Origin: Paenibacillus ferrarius
Lineage (GTDB): Bacteria > Bacillota > Bacilli > Paenibacillales > NBRC-103111
Reading direction: 5' to 3'
Length of the DNA stretch: 64,000 nucleotides
Assembly: GCF_002027705.1 (NCBI RefSeq)
Contig: NZ_MBTG01000073.1
Span: forward strand, 186,001-250,000
The notes beneath the pieces were generated by a model. That model was not told the origin of the DNA. It saw nothing but the letters and a program-made list of their open reading frames with translations, and made no database searches. Shown here piece by piece: positions 42,487-49,654 of this stretch (position 1 is the first letter of the stretch; every line of letters begins with the position of its first letter). Made by a program: the position numbers and the translations under genes.

Positions 42487-45141
42487 ATGAAGGGGTATAC
42501 CTATAAGCTGAATTCGTCACGGCCCATGGAACGGGAAGAGCGCAGCCAGACCACCTACAAACGAGAAGAGTTATCAGAGATGACGACTTTGCAATTGCGA
42601 AGTATTTGTCATAAGGAGAAGCTCGTGGAAGGGCTATCGGGCTCGCTGGACAGAGAAGCGCTCATACGAACGGTACTGAAATATCGCAACGCGGAGCAAA
42701 GCTTGCTGATCCAAAGCTTTAAAAGCGGCGGACATGAGCGGGTGGAAGCTGTGTTAAAGCGCTACCTGAATACGCCGCTGAGGGACGATGGCAGCCTCAA
42801 GGTGCCTGCGAAGCTAGCGCTTTATGCGGGACTTCAGGTAGACAGCAGGGACAGGTACCGGATTGAAGTTCCCAGCACATTCACCGAGTCGAATGTCCTG
42901 ATCGTGAATGATCATCAAGAGTTGTGCGGAATTGTCTATCTCATTAAGGATGGAGCGGAGCCTGGTGTTTACTTCCTGGGTGCGTCCAAAGAGATTCCTT
43001 TCCGTAAAACGGCCAATCAAAATTATAGCTTCCTCTTTTTGCGCAAGCAGGATTCTGAATATATATACAAGTCATATCAGCAGGACAAGCCGCTCCCTCC
43101 GGTTAATCTTCACTACTGCCGCATGCCAATAGCCGATCTGGAGATTAGGGACTTAGAAGAAACGGAAGTTGTGCTGGCCATCGATTTTGGTACTTCGAAT
43201 ACGACAGCGGGTGCTTTTCTGGATCGTTCGTATATTTCTGCGCCCTCTGCTCAAGATCAGTTAAACGGCATAACCCAGTTGGGACGCATTAATTATGTGT
43301 CCTTTCCCCGCGCGACTCGTCAGGCAGAGGAATGGATTGAGGCGCTGCCGACGGTGATCAGCGTGGCGGATTGTTCGAATGCTTCCAGGATTCGGTACCA
43401 TTACGGCTATGAAGCGTTGAACGCGATGAAGAAGAATGGCTATACAGGCCATGCCACTGTGTTTCACAGCATTAAGCGCTGGGTCAACAACTATAAGCAG
43501 ACCGAAGAGCTGATGGACCCGCAAGGCAATGTGGCAACTGTCCAAAGAAGCGATATTCTGCGGGCTTATCTGACTCATGTGGTGGAGATGGCGGAGCATC
43601 AGTTCAAATGTCGTTTCAAAAATTTACATATCTCCAGTCCGGTGAAGCTGAAAATGCAGTTCAGTGACATGTTTGCCGACATTTTGCCGGAATATGGGCT
43701 GGGGACGGAACATGGATTAGATGAAGGCATGGCTGTGCTTTACAACACGATTGCTGATCAGATTGAAAAACGCAGCTTTATGGATGGAGAGCTGTATCAG
43801 GCGCTTGTCATCGATTGCGGCGGGGGTACAACGGACCTATCCTCTTGCAGATTTCGGATCGAAGACGGACACCTTTCGTATAAGCTCACGATTCATACTG
43901 CCTATGAGAACGGCGATACCAATTATGGCGGCAATAATATTACTTACCGCATTATGCAATTTATGAAAATAGTGTTCGCTGATTATTACAGCACTCGCAG
44001 GCGCATGACGGATATTGATCAATTGATTGATATTCCAGGAACGGATTTGTATCGGCATGTGGATGAATACGGCGTAAGCTCGGTGTACGAGGGCTTCGAA
44101 GCCGCTTATCGAGAGGCCGAAAAGCTGATCCCGACCCGGTTCAAAGCGTATGAAAATCGGACACGCGAAGAGTATTTGCGCGTGCGCAGCAATTTCTATT
44201 TCCTCTGGGAAATCGCGGACAATATGAAAAAGGAATTTTTCCGTAAAACGGGCATTGTCCGTAATCGGTTTGATTCAGCCAGCGGTGGTCTGCAGGAAAA
44301 TGATCTGAAAATTACGGCTGTAGATCGCTGGTGCTTGTCGCTTACGGATCATGATGTCATGAAGGATGTATATGATTTTCCGAATGTCGTGTTCAACATC
44401 AAAGAAATCAATCAACTGATTAAAGCGGATATTTATGACATCGTGCGTAAGTTTTTGGAAGATTATTACCAGGAAGGGAAGCTCCAGGATTATGACATTA
44501 TTAAGCTGACGGGGCAATCCTGTACCATCGATGTTTTTCGGGAGGCTCTAAAGGAGTTCGTAGCCGGACGCAGTATTGAATTCCGCCAAAAGACGGAGCA
44601 TGCGGGACAAGTCCCTGACTTAAAGCTCGCTTGCCTGCGAGGCGCCATCCGTTATTTGCACGACCGCAAGGCAGGCGTCATTGAAACGAGCATGACGAAT
44701 GAGGCGCCGATGGTGCCGTACTCGGTTGTTGCTTTTACGCACAGCCGACAAGAAAAGCTGCTGATCCGTATGCAGGAGAGGCTGAGTCACGTACAAGGCT
44801 CCGTATCCCGTCCGCTCAGCGCCGTCGAGGTGGAACTTTATTTGAAGGGAAGCGACGGAGAAATCAAGCACACCTATGTATACACCAGCGATGCCAGCAG
44901 CTACGAGCCGATTCGCTATGAGGAAATTAAGAAAGCGTATGGTGAGAAAATTCCGCAAGATGACACGGACGCGATTATCAACGGCGAAGTGAAGCTATTC
45001 GTATTCGCTGAGTCGAACGCTTGGGGCTTCCATGTGCTGCCGATTGCTAGGCGGGAAGAGCAGTTATATTGGGGGGCGAAGCAATTTTTTGCCTTTGAGG
45101 GCGATTTGTCGGAGCTGGATTTCTTCGATGGTTGGAAATAG
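42487..45141 (+). CDS. Actin/Hsp70-fold ATPase with SAP-like N-terminus
   Basis: Protein of 884 aa. Residues about 25-67 (EMTTLQLRSICHKEKL through ALIRTVLKYR) resemble a SAP/helix-extension-helix motif. The phosphate-1 loop of the actin/Hsp70 fold is AIDFGTSNTT (about 233-242) and phosphate-2 is IDCGGGTTDL (about 442-451), so ATP binding is likely. The C-terminal 250 residues contain a RACAR-like and beta-rich part but no classical Hsp70 substrate domain. ATG 42487 is preferred since the frame upstream overlaps the previous gene. No known T6SS or eCIS core component has this architecture, so it may replace ClpV-like recycling or drive assembly together with the J protein (inference). Confidence 0.75.
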   Translation: MKGYTYKLNSSRPMEREERSQTTYKREELSEMTTLQLRSICHKEKLVEGLSGSLDREALIRTVLKYRNAEQSLLIQSFKSGGHERVEAVLKRYLNTPLRDDGSLKVPAKLALYAGLQVDSRDRYRIEVPSTFTESNVLIVNDHQELCGIVYLIKDGAEPGVYFLGASKEIPFRKTANQNYSFLFLRKQDSEYIYKSYQQDKPLPPVNLHYCRMPIADLEIRDLEETEVVLAIDFGTSNTTAGAFLDRSYISAPSAQDQLNGITQLGRINYVSFPRATRQAEEWIEALPTVISVADCSNASRIRYHYGYEALNAMKKNGYTGHATVFHSIKRWVNNYKQTEELMDPQGNVATVQRSDILRAYLTHVVEMAEHQFKCRFKNLHISSPVKLKMQFSDMFADILPEYGLGTEHGLDEGMAVLYNTIADQIEKRSFMDGELYQALVIDCGGGTTDLSSCRFRIEDGHLSYKLTIHTAYENGDTNYGGNNITYRIMQFMKIVFADYYSTRRRMTDIDQLIDIPGTDLYRHVDEYGVSSVYEGFEAAYREAEKLIPTRFKAYENRTREEYLRVRSNFYFLWEIADNMKKEFFRKTGIVRNRFDSASGGLQENDLKITAVDRWCLSLTDHDVMKDVYDFPNVVFNIKEINQLIKADIYDIVRKFLEDYYQEGKLQDYDIIKLTGQSCTIDVFREALKEFVAGRSIEFRQKTEHAGQVPDLKLACLRGAIRYLHDRKAGVIETSMTNEAPMVPYSVVAFTHSRQEKLLIRMQERLSHVQGSVSRPLSAVEVELYLKGSDGEIKHTYVYTSDASSYEPIRYEEIKKAYGEKIPQDDTDAIINGEVKLFVFAESNAWGFHVLPIARREEQLYWGAKQFFAFEGDLSELDFFDGWK

Positions 45142-45183
45142 AGCTGGCAATGAGTCCGGTGAGCAGAGAGGAGGAGGAGCGGA

Positions 45184-45960
45184 TTGTTCACGAACGTTTA
45201 TCCGAATTTTACGAAAGGCCGTATTCTCAAAGGGGATATGCTGGAAAGTTTGCGGGATGTTCCGAGGCGCTTCACCGAGCTGTCCACCGAGGCTTACTCG
45301 GAGGGGATCGTAGCTGGGGCGGAGGTGCGGATTACAGCGGAGCAGCTTGTTGTGTCCCGCGGTCTTGTCAAGTTCGGGAGCAGAATCTATGCGTTGGAGC
45401 AGGACTACTCGCTCCCGTATCAGGCGAACGGTAGGGAGACCGTGCTGAAAATCCGCTTCGGGGAAGCGGTGGAACAGTCTGATTTCACCCTTTACAAGGC
45501 AGATATTGTGCTTGATCACGAAGTTTCCCTACGAGGAAACGAGCTGGAGCTCGGCAGATTCAAGCTGAAGGAAGGGGCCAAACTGCGCTCGGACTACCAG
45601 AGTTTTGCGGATTTCGCAACGGAGTATAACACGTGGAATAGGCTTCACATTCCCTATTCAGCGGTAGGTCAAAGCAGTTTGAGCCCCCAGCTGACGCGAT
45701 ATTACGGCGCAGAATTGTTAAGCGCTGGCAGTACGAATGCGTATGACATTGCATTTGCCATGCAGTGTCTGAATCAGAATACTGTGAATCGGGAATTGAT
45801 TCTTCGTTATATCGGGAGTCGGTTGGGAATGGAATATAAGGCATATGACAACGTACAGATTCACAAATATTTAACCCGTATTCTGGAGGAGGCGCAGTTG
45901 GGCACGCGGGCGAGACCTGATCTGAGATCGGGTGGACCACGTCGGATGCTTGTGGATTGA
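45184..45960 (+). CDS. Probable baseplate or spike-adaptor protein, function unassigned
   Basis: Protein of 258 aa from TTG 45184 with GAGGAGG eight bases upstream. The middle is beta-rich (VRITAEQLVVSRGLVKFGSRIYAL, LKIRFGEAV), followed by a helical C-terminus. The short-strand pattern resembles structural baseplate or fibre proteins, but I cannot name a family. It is transcribed with the ATPase upstream and the 199-aa protein downstream. Confidence 0.6.
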   Translation: MFTNVYPNFTKGRILKGDMLESLRDVPRRFTELSTEAYSEGIVAGAEVRITAEQLVVSRGLVKFGSRIYALEQDYSLPYQANGRETVLKIRFGEAVEQSDFTLYKADIVLDHEVSLRGNELELGRFKLKEGAKLRSDYQSFADFATEYNTWNRLHIPYSAVGQSSLSPQLTRYYGAELLSAGSTNAYDIAFAMQCLNQNTVNRELILRYIGSRLGMEYKAYDNVQIHKYLTRILEEAQLGTRARPDLRSGGPRRMLVD

Positions 45961-46005
45961 GGGATTATAAGTCATGTTCGGCAACCTAAGGGAGGCGTGA
46001 AAACG

Positions 46006-46605
46006 ATGGAGTATGCGGATGAGAGGATACTTGCTTTCATCAATGAAGTGGAGAAAAGCCAACAGCCCAATGACATTCGTACAGGGCCTGTGCGTGTAGG
46101 CAAGCGCTACTATGAGTTTACGGAGTTGGCTTTTTTTGATGGAAAGCTAAAGGTGCTTATGCCTAGCGACTTCGTAGATATGCCGGAGGAGCAAAGCAAG
46201 CTGAAATACCCGTATGAACAGCGTCCACAAATTATTAAGAGCGATGAGACAGGCGGGATCAATTTTACGCTAAGCCAAATCGATCAGGAGCTGGATGATG
46301 AATCGGTTCAGGAACTGACGGAGGGCATGAAGGCTTTGATTAAAAGAATGAACCCGACGCATGTTTTTTATACGGAAGGGCTGGAAGAAGCGGGCGGCAA
46401 GCCGATTGGCTATTTTGATTTCAAAGGGGCTGCGTTGGACGGATTTATTTATTACATCATGTTCTTTTTTGAATTTGAGGGTAAGACGGTGATGGGTACT
46501 TTTTGCTGTCCGTATGGGGATTATGAGGATTGGCAAGAAGCCGCCCGTCAAGTCATTCGCACGATAAGGATCATACATGAGGAGGAAGGTGGGGGATCCG
46601 CATGA
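46006..46605 (+). CDS. Small protein of the injection locus, weak DcrB/Mog1-like look
   Basis: Protein of 199 aa. ATG 46006 lies ten bases after GGAGG; a GTG at 45997 almost touches that site. The first part ends in LMPSDFVDMP and KYPYEQRPQIIKS, followed by a single alpha/beta unit with NFTLSQ and GYFDFKGAALDGFIYYIMFFF. This layout is reminiscent of DcrB/LpqN (Mog1-fold) proteins, some of which occur with secretion loci. There is no signal peptide, so it should be cytoplasmic. It overlaps the spike gene start by four bases (ATGA), so it may help to load or fold the spike (inference). Confidence 0.6.
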   Translation: MEYADERILAFINEVEKSQQPNDIRTGPVRVGKRYYEFTELAFFDGKLKVLMPSDFVDMPEEQSKLKYPYEQRPQIIKSDETGGINFTLSQIDQELDDESVQELTEGMKALIKRMNPTHVFYTEGLEEAGGKPIGYFDFKGAALDGFIYYIMFFFEFEGKTVMGTFCCPYGDYEDWQEAARQVIRTIRIIHEEEGGGSA

Positions 46606-48008
46606 GCGAAAAGAGGCATACGTACACGGACATGGTCGTCTTCCCGTATGAGTTTGAAAGTCTGCTGGATTTCAAACTTGTTCAGCAAGCAGGAGAACAT
46701 TCGCACCTGACGCTCAGCGGAATCGTTCCCGAAGATAAGCTGGATCAGTATGTGGAGCGAGCCGACGATGAAGAACGGATTCAGGTGTCGGTGCAGGATA
46801 AGGATCGGACGATTATTCTTTTTCAAGGGATGGTTACCCGTCTGACGGTACAAGCCGTTAATGGGGTAAGAAAGCTCATGGTGGAGGCGTATAGCGAAAC
46901 GATGCGGATGGACATGAAGAAGAAAACGCGCTCGTTTCAAAACACGCAGCTAGCGTATTCCGCTTTGTTTAACCAGCTCGTAGCCGATTATCCGCAGGCT
47001 GATGTAACGGATGGAGCTTCAAACGGCAAAAGGACAGGCGGTTTGCTGGTACAGTACAAGGAAACAGACTGGCAATTTGCACGAAGAGTGGCCTCTCAGT
47101 TTCACGCTCCTTTGGTGCCGATTTGTACGCAAAGTGGTGTGAAAGTATCGGTAGGCTTGCCGGATCAAGGGGAACCCCAGAAGCTAGACGCCTATAACTA
47201 TGCCATAAAGAAAGATCTGAAGGGCTATAAGCAGAAGTCCGAGAATGGCATGAGCGACTTGAATGAACAGAATAGCATCAGCTATGAAGTAAGCAGCAGC
47301 AAAATTCTGACCTTGTGCAGCCCTGTACAGTTCCAGCGGCGGACGTTGTACGTATATCGAGCCGAGACAAGAATAGACAAAGGTGTCATGATCCATGATT
47401 ACGTGTTGAAGGATCGAGAGGGGCTTGGTGTTCCGACGGAATATGCCTATGCGCTGGCAGGAGTCTCACTTTTTGGCAAGATTGCCGGGGTATCCAAGGA
47501 TCAGGTAAAAGTGAATCTGCATATCGATGGAGGGCAATCTGGAGGATTATGGTTCGCCTATTCCACCGTATATTCCTCACCGGACGGGAGCGGTTGGTAT
47601 TGTATGCCTGAAGAGGGCGATGAGGTGCGCCTCTATTTTCCGGATGAGCAGGAGAAGCATGCGTTTGCAGCCAGTTCCGTGAATACAGCGTCATCTGATC
47701 CCCAGAAGCGAAGCGATCCATCGGTGAAGAGTATTAGTACCAAATATGGTAAACAAATTGTATTCAAGCCAGGCTCGGTTGAGATTATCGGCAGCGGCAA
47801 GCTGCTTATGAAGCTAACCGACGATGGAGGGATTGAAATCAATAGCGACAAGAAAATTATGCTGTCTGCCGAAGACGATATTGAAATTACCGGCGGGGCG
47901 AAAGTTGTTATTCAGGGCGAGCAAGGCGTGGATTTGAAGCAAGCGGACGCAAGCCTTGCGATAACGGATCAGGTGACGATCAGCGGAGGCAAGGTCAATA
48001 TCGTTTAA
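46602..48008 (+). CDS. Spike protein without cargo (VgrG/gp27-gp5-like)
   Basis: Protein of 468 aa. The first 250 residues resemble the phage gpD/VgrG gp27-like part (FQNTQLAYSALFNQLVADYP, YKETDWQFARRVASQF), then an OB-like gp5 segment with WYCMPEEGDEVRLYFP, then a repetitive C-terminal beta-spike (about 385-468) of short strands such as GGIEINSDKKIML and DDIEITGGAKVVI. It is a paralogue of the N-terminal half of the 975-aa protein at 49655, but has no toxin domain, so it may be the structural spike. Its start overlaps the upstream gene by four bases. The spike would sit on top of the tube and carry the PAAR-like tip. Confidence 0.8.
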   Translation: MSEKRHTYTDMVVFPYEFESLLDFKLVQQAGEHSHLTLSGIVPEDKLDQYVERADDEERIQVSVQDKDRTIILFQGMVTRLTVQAVNGVRKLMVEAYSETMRMDMKKKTRSFQNTQLAYSALFNQLVADYPQADVTDGASNGKRTGGLLVQYKETDWQFARRVASQFHAPLVPICTQSGVKVSVGLPDQGEPQKLDAYNYAIKKDLKGYKQKSENGMSDLNEQNSISYEVSSSKILTLCSPVQFQRRTLYVYRAETRIDKGVMIHDYVLKDREGLGVPTEYAYALAGVSLFGKIAGVSKDQVKVNLHIDGGQSGGLWFAYSTVYSSPDGSGWYCMPEEGDEVRLYFPDEQEKHAFAASSVNTASSDPQKRSDPSVKSISTKYGKQIVFKPGSVEIIGSGKLLMKLTDDGGIEINSDKKIMLSAEDDIEITGGAKVVIQGEQGVDLKQADASLAITDQVTISGGKVNIV

Positions 48009-48025
48009 GCGGAGGGGGAGACAGC

Positions 48026-48649
48026 TTGAATAAGCAAGAAGCGCTGGATGATTTCCTGGAGAGCTTTGTCTTCGATCAATGGCTGAAGGACCTGCTGCCG
48101 ATTGACCAAGCGCTGGAGGCGCAGCGTTCGAGCATCGAACAAAGCTTTAGCGATGCTTTTGAATCCGTATGGACACAGGTGTCGGAGCTTCAGGAGCAAG
48201 GTTTAAAGGGGGATATTCGGTATGTGTATATCTCTCTGATGCGGACTAGCATTATGGAGAATAGGCCTGATTATCGCATTGATGCGTATGATCACAACTG
48301 GTTTATGGATGCCGCAGCGTGTGTGGGAGGATGGCGAGCTGACTTTATCTTTGATCCGTTGTTTCGAAGGATGGAGGAGCTGGAGAAGCAGAAGTCCGCG
48401 TATGCGCGCAAAGTCACCTCGATGGATATAGCGAGAATTAAGCAGATCGAAGCCGTGAAGTATCACCTGCTGGCTATCGAATTTATGAAAACAAGAATTT
48501 CAGCACTGCTTACCAGTAATGGATATCTACGTATGGGAAAAACGCCTGATATCCACTGGATGGTAGGGGAATTCCGCGATCAGAGCGAGCTGCTTGTGTC
48601 CGGGAACACACCGGTAGATGACGGAAACGATGGAGCGAAAGCGCAATGA
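48026..48649 (+). CDS. Unassigned protein between spike and PAAR genes
   Basis: Protein of 207 aa from TTG 48026 (CGGAGGGGG upstream), helical and without membrane segment. It contains a central WFMDAAACVGGWRADF segment and a helical coil-like stretch RRMEELEKQKSAYARK. I do not recognise its family. The position between the cargo-free spike and the PAAR-like gene suggests an effector-loading adaptor or baseplate part. Its stop overlaps the next start (ATGA). Confidence 0.6.
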   Translation: MNKQEALDDFLESFVFDQWLKDLLPIDQALEAQRSSIEQSFSDAFESVWTQVSELQEQGLKGDIRYVYISLMRTSIMENRPDYRIDAYDHNWFMDAAACVGGWRADFIFDPLFRRMEELEKQKSAYARKVTSMDIARIKQIEAVKYHLLAIEFMKTRISALLTSNGYLRMGKTPDIHWMVGEFRDQSELLVSGNTPVDDGNDGAKAQ

Positions 48650-49173
48650 AGGACTACTTTGTGTTAAAGCAGGATGAACGGCTCACTGACGCACCTGAGC
48701 TGCTGGATGCAAGGAAACAGGTGAATTCGAGAGATATTCACCTCACCAGTGCTCATAAACTGGCGGATACGATGTTCTTCAAAGTGAAGGCGGAGAAGGA
48801 AAGCAGCTTTCCTGATGTGATGGATCGTCATTTGTATCTCATCTCGGAACGATTAAAACGTTTGGTAGAACTGTATGCGCCGGACACGATATTCAAGTTG
48901 ACCCCATTAATTGATATGGCTCATCGCCGCCAGCATAATTATTATTTGCCAATCTTTGAGGAAGTGAGCGCGCTGAGTCCGAATAGTGAGCTAGCGGGAG
49001 ACGGGCGTGTGATCCGGAAGTTGGTTCTGCAAGGAGATCAGCTCACGGGCAAGAGGATCTTCAAGATCAAAGAAAGCGAAAAACCGCTGATCGTGGTGAG
49101 ACTGGACGTTGCTGAAAGTATACTGCGCAGGGATTTCGAAGGCGTTCAACTGGTACGCGTACTGGTAGAATAG
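48646..49173 (+). CDS. Unassigned protein, Imm11/DUF1629-like look
   Basis: Protein of 175 aa, cytoplasmic. The pattern of a helix LYLISERLKRLVELY, the strand-rich YYLPIFEEV and a last helix LDVAESILRRDFEG followed by VQLVRV resembles the Imm11/DUF1629 (MXAN-0049) group, which is found as immunity or adaptor in toxin loci. Similarity was judged by eye only. In this position, coupled to the upstream gene and ahead of the PAAR-like tip, an adaptor role is equally possible. Confidence 0.5.
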   Translation: MKDYFVLKQDERLTDAPELLDARKQVNSRDIHLTSAHKLADTMFFKVKAEKESSFPDVMDRHLYLISERLKRLVELYAPDTIFKLTPLIDMAHRRQHNYYLPIFEEVSALSPNSELAGDGRVIRKLVLQGDQLTGKRIFKIKESEKPLIVVRLDVAESILRRDFEGVQLVRVLVE

Positions 49174-49198
49174 CAGGTTGCATAAGGAGGGAGCTTCG

Positions 49199-49636
49199 AT
49201 GTCTGAGAACGAGTTCTACATTGTGAGAGGGGCTCAAATGGTTTGCAGCTGCGGGTCCCACAAGCGACGGATTAATTTGCCGGAGAGTCATGGGTCGTAT
49301 GTAAATGACAAGCCGATGATGAATGAAGGGGATTACCTGTTTCATGTGAACGTGCCGCATTTTGGCATTTGTACAAGTCCGTTGAATCCAAGCGGAGAAA
49401 CGATTTATTTGATTGCTGAGAATGGCCAGACCATTTCTGGCAAGCCTTGTTGTCCGCTCCAGATGGGCAAATGGATGCAGGCCAAGGAGAACGCCATCGT
49501 GGATGGCAAGCCAGCCTTAACGACCGTATCACGGTTGGTCTGCGGCTATCAGAATAACAAAGGGGAACAGGGGAGCGGGGATCAGCAAGACAAGGAGGGC
49601 ATTACCTTTATTACGAATGGACAGCAGGATACGTAA
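49199..49636 (+). CDS. DUF4280 PAAR-like spike-tip protein
   Basis: Protein of 145 aa. It carries the features of the DUF4280 family: YIVRGAQMVCSCGSHKRRI at the start, a NFGICTS-like HFGICTSPLNP in the middle and KPCCPLQMGKWM, with paired cysteines that may bind a metal, and a late SRLVCGYQ. DUF4280 proteins are PAAR-like and cap the spike. ATG 49199 has AAGGAGGGAG upstream. It is immediately followed by the toxin-bearing spike gene. Confidence 0.85.
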   Translation: MSENEFYIVRGAQMVCSCGSHKRRINLPESHGSYVNDKPMMNEGDYLFHVNVPHFGICTSPLNPSGETIYLIAENGQTISGKPCCPLQMGKWMQAKENAIVDGKPALTTVSRLVCGYQNNKGEQGSGDQQDKEGITFITNGQQDT

Positions 49637-49654
49637 GGAAGCGGAGGTGGAAGA

